Of a stretch of 64,000 bases of DNA, positions 54,343 through 63,804 are shown one piece after another. Made by a program: the position numbers and the translations under genes. Source of the DNA: an uncultured Aquimarina sp. (lineage in GTDB: Bacteria; Bacteroidota; Bacteroidia; Flavobacteriales; Flavobacteriaceae); the NCBI GenBank assembly GCA_947500505.1, contig CANMSL010000001.1:372001-436000 (forward strand), given 5' to 3'. Position 1 is the first letter of the stretch, and each line of letters opens with the position of its first letter. The notes below the pieces were generated by a model. That model was not told the DNA's origin. It did not search any database and saw only the letters and a list, made by a program, of their open reading frames with translations.

Positions 54343-55713
54343 ATGCGAAAAATACTGGTCATTGGTGCAGGTAAATCTACTGCAGTTTTAATTAAATATT
54401 TACAGAATAAATCAACATCTGAAAATTTACATATAACGGTCGGAGATATTTCTATTGAAAATGCTCAAACACTGGCTGGGGGCCACACCAATACTTTTGC
54501 CGTTAAATTAGATGTTTTTGATAACACCTCAAGAGAAGATGCTATCAAAAATTCGGACATTGTAGTATCTATGCTTCCAGCTAGGTTCCATATTGAAGTA
54601 GCTAAAGATTGTCTGAAATTTGAAAAATCTATGGTTACCGCATCTTATATAAGTGACGAGATGCAAGAGCTACACGAAGATGTGAAGGAAAAAGGACTCA
54701 TTTTTATGAATGAGATTGGTGTTGATCCCGGGATTGATCATATGAGTGCTATGCAGGTTATTGATCGAATCCGAAATCAAGGAGGTAAAATAATTCTATT
54801 TGAATCTTTTACAGGGGGACTTGTTGCTCCAGAAAGTGATACCAACCTATGGAATTATAAATTTACCTGGAATCCCAGAAATGTAGTAGTTGCAGGTCAG
54901 GGAAGTGCTGCAGAATTTTTGCAGGAAGGAACTTATAAATATATTCCATACCATAAATTATTCCGAAGAACAGAGTTTTTAGAAGTAGATGAATATGGTC
55001 GTTTCGAGGCGTATGCTAATAGGAATTCCCTAAAATATCAAAGTATCTATGGATTAGATGATATCTTAACACTTTATCGGGGAACCATCAGAAGGGTTGG
55101 ATTTTCTAAAGCTTGGAATATTTTTGTACAGCTAGGCATGACTGCAGATGATTATACACTTACAAACTCAGAACATATGAGTTATCGTGATTTTACCAAC
55201 TCGTTTCTGGCCTATTCTCCCACTGATTCTGTTGAATTAAAACTTCGACATTATCTAAAAATTGATCAGGATGATATTATTTGGGATAAACTCTTAGAAC
55301 TAGATATATTCAATACAAATAAAAAAATTGGAATTCCTAATGCCACTCCAGCCCAAGCATTACAAAAAATATTAATGGATAAATGGTCATTGGATAACGG
55401 TGATAAAGATATGATTGTAATGTATCATAAATTTGGGTATGAAATTAATGGAGAACGTAAACAAATCGATGCAACCATGGTAAGTATCGGTGAAGATCAA
55501 AAGTACACGGCTATGGCAAAAACCGTAGGATTACCAGTTGCCATGGCTACCTTAAGAATTCTGAATAATGAAATCAAGACTACCGGTGTCCAGATACCTA
55601 TTCAAAAAGAAATATATACTCCGATTCTTAAGGAATTAGAGGATTATGGTATTGAATTTAAAGAAAAAGAATGTGAATATTTAGGATACAATCCGGATGG
55701 AGCAATAGGATAA
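54343..55713 (+). CDS. Saccharopine dehydrogenase family protein
   Basis: The 456-aa protein has an NAD(P)-binding loop VIGAGKSTAVLIKYL (5-19), the catalytic-domain segments NEIGVDPGIDHMSAMQVIDR and FTGGLVAPESDTN, and FGYEINGERKQIDATMV toward the C-terminus, as in Lys9-type saccharopine reductases. These cleave saccharopine to lysine-pathway intermediates; in bacteria the family is mostly catabolic. An Lrp/AsnC regulator lies 67 bp downstream on the same strand. Both facts fit lysine breakdown, but the substrate is not proven. Confidence 0.88.
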   Translation: MRKILVIGAGKSTAVLIKYLQNKSTSENLHITVGDISIENAQTLAGGHTNTFAVKLDVFDNTSREDAIKNSDIVVSMLPARFHIEVAKDCLKFEKSMVTASYISDEMQELHEDVKEKGLIFMNEIGVDPGIDHMSAMQVIDRIRNQGGKIILFESFTGGLVAPESDTNLWNYKFTWNPRNVVVAGQGSAAEFLQEGTYKYIPYHKLFRRTEFLEVDEYGRFEAYANRNSLKYQSIYGLDDILTLYRGTIRRVGFSKAWNIFVQLGMTADDYTLTNSEHMSYRDFTNSFLAYSPTDSVELKLRHYLKIDQDDIIWDKLLELDIFNTNKKIGIPNATPAQALQKILMDKWSLDNGDKDMIVMYHKFGYEINGERKQIDATMVSIGEDQKYTAMAKTVGLPVAMATLRILNNEIKTTGVQIPIQKEIYTPILKELEDYGIEFKEKECEYLGYNPDGAIG

Positions 55714-55780
55714 TCCGGGTTAAAGGTTTTAGTTTAAAGTTAGAATCTCTATTTTTGGTTTATAATTGTAACATATCCTT

Positions 55781-56254
55781 ATGATGAAAGGACAATATGG
55801 TAGCTTAAAAATAGATGGTATAGATAAGGAGATTCTGCGAAATCTTATGGAGGATGCACGGAGACCAATATTAGAAATTGCACGAAAAATTGGAATTTCT
55901 GGCGCTGCCATCCATCAAAGATTGAGAAAATTAGAAGCTTCCGGTTTGATCGCGGGTTCTAAGTTTGTAATTGATCCAAAAGTATTAGGATATAAAACTA
56001 TGGCTTTTGTCGGGGTTTATCTGGATAAAGCGGTTAGTAATCCTAAAGCAGTAAGGCAACTAAAAGAAATTCCTGAAGTTATTGAATGCCACTATACAAC
56101 CGGAAACTGGTCAATCTTTATAAAAATTCTCTGTAAAGATAATGAACACTTAATGAATGTTTTAAATAAAGATATTCAGGCTATAGAAGGTGTTTCCAGA
56201 ACGGAGACTTTTATTTCTTTGGATCAACAGATTAATAGGCAGATTAAGATATAA
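55781..56254 (+). CDS. Lrp/AsnC-family transcriptional regulator
   Basis: The 157-aa regulator has an N-terminal helix-turn-helix (about 10-60, KEILRNLMEDARRPILEIARKIGISGAAIHQRLRKLEASGLI) and an alpha-beta ligand-binding domain (about 75-150, MAFVGVYLDKAVSNPKAVRQL; VIECHYTTGNWSIFIKILCKD). Lrp proteins bind amino acids and control their metabolism. Its place after saccharopine dehydrogenase suggests lysine or a related amino acid as effector. Two ATG codons in a row open the gene, and either may be used. Confidence 0.93.
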   Translation: MMKGQYGSLKIDGIDKEILRNLMEDARRPILEIARKIGISGAAIHQRLRKLEASGLIAGSKFVIDPKVLGYKTMAFVGVYLDKAVSNPKAVRQLKEIPEVIECHYTTGNWSIFIKILCKDNEHLMNVLNKDIQAIEGVSRTETFISLDQQINRQIKI

Positions 56255-56262
56255 ATATAAGA

Positions 56263-56306
56263 AAGAAAGCTTCATAGTTATAAAAGCTGTGAAGCTTTCT
56301 TATTTT
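56263..56306. terminator. Terminator between the Lrp and zinc peptidase genes
   Basis: AAGAAAGCTTCA pairs with TGAAGCTTTCTT (12 bp) across a 15-nt loop that can extend the stem. The flanks suit both converging genes. Confidence 0.8.
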
Positions 56307-56319
56307 ATTTAGGCAAAAC

Positions 56320-57012
56320 TTAATCTCTTCTACCCATAAACATAGAAATAAAATATAGTAGTGTTGCAAGAGAACCTAAAGCAGCTACCACATAAGTTCT
56401 TGCTGCCCATTTTAATGCATCTTTTGCTCCATTGTGCTCTTCTACCGTTAACATTCTATTGTTTTCTAACCAGGCCAATGCTCTATTACTAGCATCATAT
56501 TCGACCGGAAGTGTGATAAAAGCAAATAATGTCGTGACTCCGAATAGAATAATTCCGACAAGAAAAATTGAGTTCCCGATTAATGAGCCAGTCGCTGATA
56601 AAACTAAACCTGCCATAATCACAATGTTAGAAAGCTTGCTGGCGATCCCAACGGCCGGAACAATTTTAGACCTCATAGTTAACCAGCTATAAGCTGTTGC
56701 ATGCTGAACCGCATGCCCTACCTCGTGTGCGGCTACTGCTGCAGCCGCTGCATTTCTTTGATTATATACACCTTCACTCAGGTTTACTGTTTTGTTTCTT
56801 GGATTGTAGTGATCTGTAAGCATTCCTGGTGTAGAAATTACTTTTACATCACGTATCCCGTTATCTTGTAGCATTTTTGTAGCTATTTCTGCTCCACTCA
56901 TTCCATTACGCAAGCGTACATTAGAATAATGCTTAAATTTACTTTTTAGCTTGCTACTTACATAAGAGCTAACTAAAAAAATTATCCCCGCTAAGACATA
57001 ATATCCCATCAT
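56320..57012 (-). CDS. YugP-type neutral zinc metallopeptidase (membrane)
   Basis: The protein (230 aa) has an N-terminal helix, the zinc site HEVGH (96-100) preceded by the Ala-rich run NAAAAAVAAHEVGH, then two or three hydrophobic helices and a final one (residues about 205-225). This is the layout of the YugP/DUF2265-like integral membrane peptidases. A downstream Glu ligand is likely in VEYDASNRALAWLE. Targets are unknown; roles in membrane protein turnover are suspected for relatives. Confidence 0.88.
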   Translation of the reverse strand: MMGYYVLAGIIFLVSSYVSSKLKSKFKHYSNVRLRNGMSGAEIATKMLQDNGIRDVKVISTPGMLTDHYNPRNKTVNLSEGVYNQRNAAAAAVAAHEVGHAVQHATAYSWLTMRSKIVPAVGIASKLSNIVIMAGLVLSATGSLIGNSIFLVGIILFGVTTLFAFITLPVEYDASNRALAWLENNRMLTVEEHNGAKDALKWAARTYVVAALGSLATLLYFISMFMGRRD

Positions 57013-57055
57013 AACTGTAATCTTTTTTGTTCTTAAATTTACAATATTAAAAGCA

Positions 57056-57082
57056 AAAACCTCGCCATTATAGCGAGGTTTT
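57056..57082 (-). terminator. Terminator after alanine dehydrogenase
   Basis: On the minus strand, AAAACCTCGC pairs with GCGAGGTTTT (10 bp) and is followed by a T-rich stretch, about 35 bp past the ald stop. Confidence 0.85.
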
Positions 57083-57117
57083 CAGTTAAATAAACTTGAG
57101 TTAGCCAATAAGTCGAG

Positions 57118-58233
57118 TTAACTTAAATAGTTATTTACATCTTCCAAAGGAAGGTTAAACGCTTCTGAAATAGCTGGATACACCACATCTCCATTGATCA
57201 CATTCAATCCTTTTTTAAGTGGTTCGTTATCTGCACAGGCAGCTTTCCAGCCTTTATTTGCCAATTGCACTGCATATGACAAAGTAACATTCGTAAGTGC
57301 CAAAGTGGAAGTATAAGGCACAGCTCCTGGCATATTTGCTACAGAATAGTGTACTACATCATCAATGATATAAACCGGATCTTGATGCGTTGTAGGCTTT
57401 GTCGTTTCAAAGCAGCCACCTTGGTCTACCGCGACATCTACTAATACCGTTCCCGTACGCATATCCTTTAGCATATCACGAGTTATAAGCTTAGGTGCTT
57501 TTGCTCCCGGTATGAGCACTCCTCCAATAATTAAATCAGAGGTTTTAATATGTTCACGAATTGTGTATTCGTTAGAAAATTCAGTTTTAACATTAGCAGG
57601 CATTACATCATCAAGATAACGCAATCTCTTCATACTAATATCAAGAATAGTAACATCGGCTCCCATTCCTGCTGCCATTTTTGCAGCCTGAGTTCCAACA
57701 ACACCCCCACCAAGTACTAACACCTTAGCTGGAGCAACTCCAGGAACACCTCCAAGAAGAATTCCTCTTCCTTTTAATGGTTTCTCTAAATATTTAGCTC
57801 CTTGTTGGATTGACATACGCCCTGCTACTTCACTCATAGGTGTTAATAGGGGCAAGCTACGATCAGGATCTTCTACAGTTTCGTAAGAAATACAAACTGA
57901 TCCACTCTCGATCATTGCCTTAGTCAATGGTTCACTTGACGCGAAATGAAAATAAGTAAATAACAACTGATCTTTCTTAATCAGTTTATATTCAGGTTCT
58001 ATAGGCTCCTTCACCTTAATTATCATCTCAGCGATATCATATACCTCTTCGATAGTAGGAAGGATTTTTGCTCCTGCACCTATATACTCTTCATCACTAA
58101 AACCACTCTGAAGACCAGCATCTTGCTGAATGAAAACAGTGTGACCATGTCTAACGAGTGCCATAGTACCAGCTGGCGTAACACCTACTCGGTTCTCGTT
58201 ATTTTTGATTTCCTTAGGAACACCAATTATCAT
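57118..58233 (-). CDS. ald: Alanine dehydrogenase
   Basis: This protein (371 aa, standard length) matches the AlaDH/PNT family: N-terminal MIIGVPKEIKNNENRVGVTP, substrate residues Lys75 (VKEP) and His96 (TYFHFAS), and the nucleotide loop VLGGGVVGTQAAKMAAGMGA (173-192). It interconverts L-alanine and pyruvate with NAD+/NADH. A single-gene unit with its own terminator. The PNT transhydrogenase alternative is excluded by the AlaDH-specific length and C-terminus. Confidence 0.95.
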   Translation of the reverse strand: MIIGVPKEIKNNENRVGVTPAGTMALVRHGHTVFIQQDAGLQSGFSDEEYIGAGAKILPTIEEVYDIAEMIIKVKEPIEPEYKLIKKDQLLFTYFHFASSEPLTKAMIESGSVCISYETVEDPDRSLPLLTPMSEVAGRMSIQQGAKYLEKPLKGRGILLGGVPGVAPAKVLVLGGGVVGTQAAKMAAGMGADVTILDISMKRLRYLDDVMPANVKTEFSNEYTIREHIKTSDLIIGGVLIPGAKAPKLITRDMLKDMRTGTVLVDVAVDQGGCFETTKPTTHQDPVYIIDDVVHYSVANMPGAVPYTSTLALTNVTLSYAVQLANKGWKAACADNEPLKKGLNVINGDVVYPAISEAFNLPLEDVNNYLS

Positions 58234-58353
58234 ATTCTTATTTTTTGGTCGAAAATAGATTTTTTCTTGAAATAAAACAATAAATCATACTTAAAAAATA
58301 TCTTATTCGTAATTTGAGAAAATGCACAGAAATTTGTTAAAAAATAATTAGGG

Positions 58354-58626
58354 TCATTGGTTTATTTTATTTTTATAACGAATTTTGAAATAAAGTAGAA
58401 CAAAACCGGAAACTGCCGTAATAGCATTTGCCAAAATCACTGGTAAACTATCAATCAGAATACCGTAAAAGAGCCAACATACAACTCCGCTCTCAAAAAT
58501 GAGTAACATTGTTAATGATAAACTTTCAACAGATTTTGTTTTCCAGGTTTTATACACCTGTGGTAAAAAAGCAGCTGTTGTTAATGTGGCCGCTATTAAT
58601 CCTAGAATTTCTGTTGAGTCGATCAT
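58354..58626 (-). CDS. SemiSWEET sugar transporter
   Basis: I prefer the Met at 58626 (MIDSTEILGLIAATLTTAAF) over the earlier ATG at 58653, which adds nine non-conserved residues. The resulting ~90-aa protein has three helices, with the PQ-type motif TTAAFLPQVYKTWK in the first and NAITAVSGFVLLYFKIR in the last, as in SemiSWEETs. These dimerise to form a sugar channel. The transported sugar is not known. It lies 33 bp upstream of the leuS stop on the same strand orientation, with no evident link. Confidence 0.85.
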   Translation of the reverse strand: MIDSTEILGLIAATLTTAAFLPQVYKTWKTKSVESLSLTMLLIFESGVVCWLFYGILIDSLPVILANAITAVSGFVLLYFKIRYKNKINQ

Positions 58627-58686
58627 ATTTTTTGAGATAAAAGAACATAGCATAAAGAGATAAAGACAATCCTCTGTATTCTTAGA

Positions 58687-61521
58687 CTACCCAACCACAT
58701 TGACAATCTTACCCGGCACTACAATCACCTTCTTTGGTTTTCGTCCTGCAAGTTGTTGTTGCGTTTTTTCGTGTGCCATTACTGCAGCTTCGATATCATC
58801 TTTACTCAAATCCAAAGGAAGCTCCATTGTAAAGCGCATTTTACCATTGAAGGAAATAGGATATTGTTTTGTGCTTTCTACTAAATGTTTCTCATTAAAC
58901 TTAGGAAAAGCAGCTGTTGCAATAGATTCATTATGCCCTAATTTATTCCACAACTCTTCTGCGATATGCGGAGCATATGGCGAAACTAGTATCAATAAGG
59001 GCTCTAAAATGGCCTCACTATTACACCTCTGAGCAGTTAATTCATTTACTGCAATCATAAAGGTGCTTACCGAAGTATTAAAGGAAAAGTTCTCTATATC
59101 TTCTTCTACCTTTTTGATAGTTTTATGTAATGTTTTTAAATTGTCTTTTGTTGGTTCAGCATCCGTTACCTCAAATACATCTCCATTATGGTATAGTTTC
59201 CATAACTTCTTTAGAAAACCATGTACACCAGTGATTCCTGCTGTATTCCAAGGTTTTGCTTGCTCTAATGGTCCTAGAAACATTTCATATAAGCGTAAAC
59301 TGTCTGCTCCATATTGTTCACAAATACCGTCAGGGTTTACGACATTAAACCATCGCTTAGACATTTTCTCTACTTCTCTTCCTACAATATATTTACCATC
59401 TTCCAATTCAAATTCTGCATCTTTGAATTGAGGTTGCCAATTTCTTAGATCTTCAGGAAGTAATTCATCCGAGGCATTTATCATGTTTACATCCACTCGT
59501 AACTCTTCAACCTCGAATTGATCTTTCAATCCTTTAGAAACATATTTATTTGTACCACTAACTCTATAAACAATGGCACTCGTCCCCAAAATCATTCCTT
59601 GGTTGATCAGTTTCTTTGCAAATTCATCTACCGGCACGATTCCTCTGTCATATAAAAACTTTTGCCAGAATCTCGCATATAATAAATGTCCGGTTGCGTG
59701 TTCGCTTCCTCCTATATATAGATCAACTTCTTTCCAGTAATTGATCGCCTCTTGTGAAAATATCTCTTCTTCATTATGAGGATCCATATACCTATTAAAA
59801 TAATAAGAACTTCCTGCCCAACCAGGCATGGTATTTAATTCTAAAGGAAATACAGTTGTATGATCTATCAAATCATTAGCTACTACCTTATTTTTTTCTC
59901 TGTCCCAAGCCCAAACATCTGCTCGACCTAATGGCGGCTCTCCGGTTTCAGTAGGTAAATATTTTTCTACTTCCGGTAATTCTATTGGTAAATGTTTTAA
60001 GTCAATCATCTGTGGCATTCCATCCACATAATATACCGGAAATGGTTCTCCCCAATAGCGCTGACGACTAAATACTGCATCACGTAATCTATAATTGATC
60101 TTACCTTCTCCCTGACCCAGTTTCTCTAACTCATAAATCGCAGTTTGTACTGCTTTTTTATAGTTCAAACCATTCAGAAAGTCTGAATTAGCAATGATCG
60201 TATTATCTTTATCTGCAAAGGCCTCTTCAGAAATATCTACACCTTCAAAGATATTAGGGATATCAATTCCAAAATGTTTCGCAAAATCATAATCTCGCTG
60301 ATCTCCACAAGGCACCGCCATCACAGCTCCTGTTCCATAACCGGCCAATACGTAATCTCCAATCCAGATGGGTACGGGCTCTTTGGTAAATGGATGTTCT
60401 GCATAGGCTCCTGTAAAGACACCACTAATGGTTTTTACATCCGCCATACGATCGCGCTCACTACGTTTTGCAGTTGCTTCTATATATGTATTTATTGCTT
60501 CTTTTTGTTCTGGAGTAGTGATTTTAGCCACCAATTCATGCTCTGGAGCTAATGTCATAAAACTTACTCCAAAAATGGTATCAGGACGTGTAGTAAACAC
60601 CTCAATTCTGAATTCTGAATTCTGAATTTTGAATTCAACCTGTGCTCCTTCAGAACGACCAATCCAATTGGTTTGAGAATCCTTCAATGGCTGTGGCCAA
60701 TCAATAGTATTTAATCCATCTATTAAACGTTGTGCATATGCGGAAATTCGCATACTCCACTGCGTCATTTTTTTGCGAATCACGGGATATCCACCGCGTT
60801 CAGAAACTCCATTAACGATTTCATCATTGGCTAATACGGTTCCTAATTGTGGACACCAGTTTACTTCGGTTTCTGCTAAATAGGTTAATCTATATTTTAG
60901 TAATACCTCTTGTTTTTCTTTTGATGAAAAAGCATTCCAGTCAGCAGCAGTAAATTCTGTTATATCTTCATCGCAAACAGCGTTTACTTTTACATTCCCT
61001 TCATTAGAAAACGTCTGTTCTAATTCGCTAATGGGTCTTGCTTTATGGGAATCAATATCATACCAGGAATTGAAAAGTTCCGTAAAGATCCATTGCGTCC
61101 ATTTATAAAATGTAGGATCACTGGTTTTTACTTCGCGACTCCAATCAAAAGAAAATCCTATTTTATCTAATTGCTCACGATATCTAGCGATATTTTCTTT
61201 GGTAGTGAGTGCAGGATGTTGACCCGTTTGGATCGCATACTGCTCTGCCGGCAAACCGAATGAGTCATATCCTTGCGGATGTAATACATTAAAACCTTTA
61301 TGACGTTTATATCTGGCATAAATATCACTGGCTATATATCCTAATGGATGCCCAACGTGTAATCCTGCTCCAGAAGGATAAGGAAACATGTCTAGCACAT
61401 AGTATTTTGGAGCCCCCTCCATCTCCTCCAAAAGGTGAGGGTTTTTAGCAACAAATGTTTTGTTTTCTTTCCAGTAGGCTTGCCACTTCTGTTCAATGTT
61501 TCTAAAATCGTAACTCATCAA
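58687..61521 (-). CDS. leuS: Leucyl-tRNA synthetase
   Basis: The protein (944 aa, slightly long) has HVGHPLG (55-61), a CP1 editing domain with [13 protein letters not shown] and [12 protein letters not shown], and the KMSKR motif (719-723), then the anticodon-binding C-terminal domain. It charges tRNA-Leu. Two segments look like translated DNA repeats: residues about 26-38 ([13 protein letters not shown], from 61411-61446) before the HIGH motif, and about 295-307 ([11 protein letters not shown], from 60603-60640) in the editing domain. Neither interrupts a catalytic motif. A TAAATTTG promoter element lies at 61539-61546. Confidence 0.96.
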   Translation of the reverse strand: MMSYDFRNIEQKWQAYWKENKTFVAKNPHLLEEMEGAPKYYVLDMFPYPSGAGLHVGHPLGYIASDIYARYKRHKGFNVLHPQGYDSFGLPAEQYAIQTGQHPALTTKENIARYREQLDKIGFSFDWSREVKTSDPTFYKWTQWIFTELFNSWYDIDSHKARPISELEQTFSNEGNVKVNAVCDEDITEFTAADWNAFSSKEKQEVLLKYRLTYLAETEVNWCPQLGTVLANDEIVNGVSERGGYPVIRKKMTQWSMRISAYAQRLIDGLNTIDWPQPLKDSQTNWIGRSEGAQVEFKIQNSEFRIEVFTTRPDTIFGVSFMTLAPEHELVAKITTPEQKEAINTYIEATAKRSERDRMADVKTISGVFTGAYAEHPFTKEPVPIWIGDYVLAGYGTGAVMAVPCGDQRDYDFAKHFGIDIPNIFEGVDISEEAFADKDNTIIANSDFLNGLNYKKAVQTAIYELEKLGQGEGKINYRLRDAVFSRQRYWGEPFPVYYVDGMPQMIDLKHLPIELPEVEKYLPTETGEPPLGRADVWAWDREKNKVVANDLIDHTTVFPLELNTMPGWAGSSYYFNRYMDPHNEEEIFSQEAINYWKEVDLYIGGSEHATGHLLYARFWQKFLYDRGIVPVDEFAKKLINQGMILGTSAIVYRVSGTNKYVSKGLKDQFEVEELRVDVNMINASDELLPEDLRNWQPQFKDAEFELEDGKYIVGREVEKMSKRWFNVVNPDGICEQYGADSLRLYEMFLGPLEQAKPWNTAGITGVHGFLKKLWKLYHNGDVFEVTDAEPTKDNLKTLHKTIKKVEEDIENFSFNTSVSTFMIAVNELTAQRCNSEAILEPLLILVSPYAPHIAEELWNKLGHNESIATAAFPKFNEKHLVESTKQYPISFNGKMRFTMELPLDLSKDDIEAAVMAHEKTQQQLAGRKPKKVIVVPGKIVNVVG

Positions 61522-61538
61522 CCTGTTTTTTGAGACCG

Positions 61539-61546
61539 CAAATTTA
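61539..61546 (-). promoter_or_regulatory. Candidate -7 promoter element for leuS
   Basis: The minus strand reads TAAATTTG, 17 nt upstream of the leuS ATG. Its -33 region would fall in the panE terminator stem. Confidence 0.4.
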
Positions 61547-61547
61547 C

Positions 61548-61598
61548 TAAAACCTAAACAATTGTAAGGTTCTCAACTTGACAATTGTTTAGGTTTTA
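61548..61598 (-). terminator. Hairpin terminator of panE, including its stop codon
   Basis: TAAAACCTAAACAATTGT (61548-61565) pairs perfectly with 61581-61598 (18 bp). The minus-strand stop codon TAA (61598-61596) is part of the stem. The T-tract after it is short. Confidence 0.6.
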
Positions 61599-62549
61599 AG
61601 ATCTAATTCCCCCTTTGGGGGTTAGGGGGCTTCTGGCTTTTGCTTCCATTGGTTGTAAACAGCTGTAAATAAAAAGGTTTGTTGGTGTTTCGATGTTCAG
61701 TTTTTTACCTTCTTCTACAACAAAACCATTAAAATTATCCAGTTCTGAAGGTCTACCTTCCATAATGTCCCTTTGTGTAGAAGCTGTAGCATCAAAAGGT
61801 TGCTTACCGATAAAATTCATAATTCCATCTACCAGAGTTGAAGGCAAATTAACTCCTTTGGCCACTCCTATTTCATATATCTCAGATGCTGTGGATCTTA
61901 GTACTTTATTCAATTCCGGATGTCGATACATTTCTCCAATGCTCGCTCTGGTCAAGGCTCCTAGTCCACTCACGGTAGCTATGAACATAAATTTACTCCA
62001 TATATCTACTTGGATATCCTCAGAGATTTTATTCTTAAACCCTGCTTTATCAAAAACTTCTTTTACATTTTGCAAACGATCTGAGTAACTTTTATCCAAT
62101 TCTCCAAAAATAATTTCTGGTGGATGACCGAAATGCGAAATGATTCCGGGAGCTTCAATTCTACTATAGATTTTACACAATCCTCCCAGTACATGTTTAT
62201 TATCAATCACAGACATTACTTTTTCTGCATTATCGGCTCCATTTTGCAAAGGAATTACAATGGTATCATCTTTTAGAATTGGTTTAATAAATTTTGATGC
62301 TTCCTCTACCTGCCAGGATTTCGTGCAAATTAAAACCAGATCCGCTTTTTCAACTTTTTGAATATCACTGGTCACTAAAAAAGGTTGTGTAACAAAATCA
62401 CCTTCAATACTTTTAACCTTCAACCCATTCCGAAGTATCGCTTCTAGATGTTTTCCTCTGGCAATCATCGATACTTTTTGGCCTGAAAAGGCAATCTTTC
62501 CTCCAAAATATCCTCCTACACCGCCAATACCAATAATAACTGTGTGCAT
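61596..62549 (-). CDS. panE: Ketopantoate reductase (2-dehydropantoate 2-reductase)
   Basis: The protein (317 aa) has the NADP-binding loop VIIGIGGVGGYFGGKIAFSG (4-23), the catalytic-lysine region LICTKSWQVEEA, LQNGADNAEKV, and the substrate helix WSKFMFIATVSGLGALTRASIG, as in PanE/ApbA. It reduces ketopantoate to pantoate for CoA synthesis. The final residues (ARSPLTPKGGIRS) come from a G/C-rich repeat, so the original C-terminus was probably shorter. A short inverted-repeat element lies upstream, at 62624-62702. Confidence 0.92.
   Translation of the reverse strand: MHTVIIGIGGVGGYFGGKIAFSGQKVSMIARGKHLEAILRNGLKVKSIEGDFVTQPFLVTSDIQKVEKADLVLICTKSWQVEEASKFIKPILKDDTIVIPLQNGADNAEKVMSVIDNKHVLGGLCKIYSRIEAPGIISHFGHPPEIIFGELDKSYSDRLQNVKEVFDKAGFKNKISEDIQVDIWSKFMFIATVSGLGALTRASIGEMYRHPELNKVLRSTASEIYEIGVAKGVNLPSTLVDGIMNFIGKQPFDATASTQRDIMEGRPSELDNFNGFVVEEGKKLNIETPTNLFIYSCLQPMEAKARSPLTPKGGIRS
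61605..61637. repeat. Dispersed-repeat-like sequence at the end of panE
   Basis: The run AATTCCCCCTTTGGGGG, followed by TTAGGGGGCTT, is a self-complementary G/C block in an AT-rich genome. It matches the AGCCCCCTAACCCCC-type intergenic repeat I recall from flavobacterial genomes. It supplies the last dozen codons of panE. Confidence 0.6.
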
Positions 62550-62910
62550 ACTTTTTTTAGATTATTAGATTAATTAGATCTTTTGTTTATCAGCGATAGA
62601 GTCTAAAATTTTTATCTTCATTTTGGATTCCGGCCTGTGCCGGAATGACAAAGTAAACAGTGTTATCAACGCAGCTGTCATTCCAGTGTAAGCTGGAATC
62701 CACGCCTAACAATCATTAAAGATGTAATTTCGGAAAATTTTAACCCTCGTTAGCCGTTACCTTTATAAACCAAAGTTAATTAAAACATTATAATAAATAG
62801 ATTACGTTCTTTAGCAGAATGAAATGCGGTGATTAATTCTAAAAATGAGAGACATTTTAGAATTAAAAGTCTCATTAACTTTATTATTTTTACCTGCAAA
62901 ACAAATCTCT
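62550..62910. repeat. Intergenic region with imperfect inverted-repeat element (62624-62702)
   Basis: TGGATTCCGGCC...GGAATGACA (62624-62650) and TGTCATTCCAGT...GGAATCCA (62676-62702) form a long imperfect inverted repeat, 27 nt per arm with a 25-nt spacer. Each arm also contains a small internal palindrome (ATTCCGGC/GCCGGAAT). This is the shape of a MITE- or REP-like element. Nothing else is evident up to the ftsX start. Confidence 0.6.
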
Positions 62911-63789
62911 ATGAGTTCATCTTTTGAAAAATATCAGAAACGAAGGTTAATTTCTTCTTACTTCTCTGTAGTGATTAGTATATCTCTGGTACTTTTTTTA
63001 TTGGGGTTGCTTGGACTTTTGGTATTGAATACAAAAAAGGTTGCGGATCATTTTAAAGAAAAAATCGCTCTTACCATTTATTTAAAAGATACAGCCAAAG
63101 AAGTCGAAATTAAACAAATGGAAAAAAGCCTGGCTCTGGCAGAATATACCAAATCTACATTGTATATCTCTAAAGATGAAGCTGCAGAAGAACACAGTAA
63201 AGATATAGGTGAAAATTTCATGGATTTTCTTGGTTATAATCCACTACAAAACTCCATTGATGTATATTTAAAAGCTGATTATGTAGATCAGGTAAAGATT
63301 GATGAAATCACTACGTCCATCACCAAAAAAGATTTTGTCGATGAAGTAACGTATGATAAACCATTAATTTCTTTATTAAATGATAACATCAAAAAGATTA
63401 GTTTTTGGGTGCTCCTAATTAGTGGAATTTTTACTTTTATAGCAGTACTTCTTATTAATAGCTCTATCCGATTATCCGTATATTCTAAACGTTTTATTAT
63501 CAAAACTATGCAAATGGTAGGTGCAACGAAGAAGTTTATTCGAAAACCTTTTGTCTGGAAAAGTGTTCGATTGGGAATGATCGGTGCCATAGTTGCGCTC
63601 ATAGGAGTTGGAGTGGTTTTATATTATCTTGACAAAGCCTTCCCGGAATTGGCATTACTTAGCGATAAACTGCTGTTGGTTGGATTATTCGCCGGTGTTT
63701 TCGGAATTGGGATTTTGATTACCTGGATTAGCACCTTTTTTGCTACACAACGTTTTCTGAATCTGAGAACTGATGAATTGTATTATTAA
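62911..63789 (+). CDS. ftsX: Cell division protein FtsX
   Basis: I choose the ATG at 62911 (MSSSFEKYQKRRLISSYFSV); the in-frame ATG at 62845 would add 22 residues unlike the family. The 292-aa protein has one N-terminal helix, an extracytoplasmic domain (about 50-165), and three C-terminal helices (VLLISGIFTFIAVLLINSSIRL, MIGAIVALIGVGVVLYYL, LLVGLFAGVFGIGILITWISTFF). FtsX pairs with the FtsE ATPase to control peptidoglycan hydrolases in division. ftsE is not in the window. The next gene begins 15 bp after the stop. Confidence 0.93.
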   Translation: MSSSFEKYQKRRLISSYFSVVISISLVLFLLGLLGLLVLNTKKVADHFKEKIALTIYLKDTAKEVEIKQMEKSLALAEYTKSTLYISKDEAAEEHSKDIGENFMDFLGYNPLQNSIDVYLKADYVDQVKIDEITTSITKKDFVDEVTYDKPLISLLNDNIKKISFWVLLISGIFTFIAVLLINSSIRLSVYSKRFIIKTMQMVGATKKFIRKPFVWKSVRLGMIGAIVALIGVGVVLYYLDKAFPELALLSDKLLLVGLFAGVFGIGILITWISTFFATQRFLNLRTDELYY

Positions 63790-63804
63790 TCTAAGTTTTT
63801 GAAA

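Noticed and set aside
62845..62910. Upstream ATG for ftsX
   Set aside because: The added 22 residues have no family likeness, and the Met at 62911 gives the typical N-terminus.
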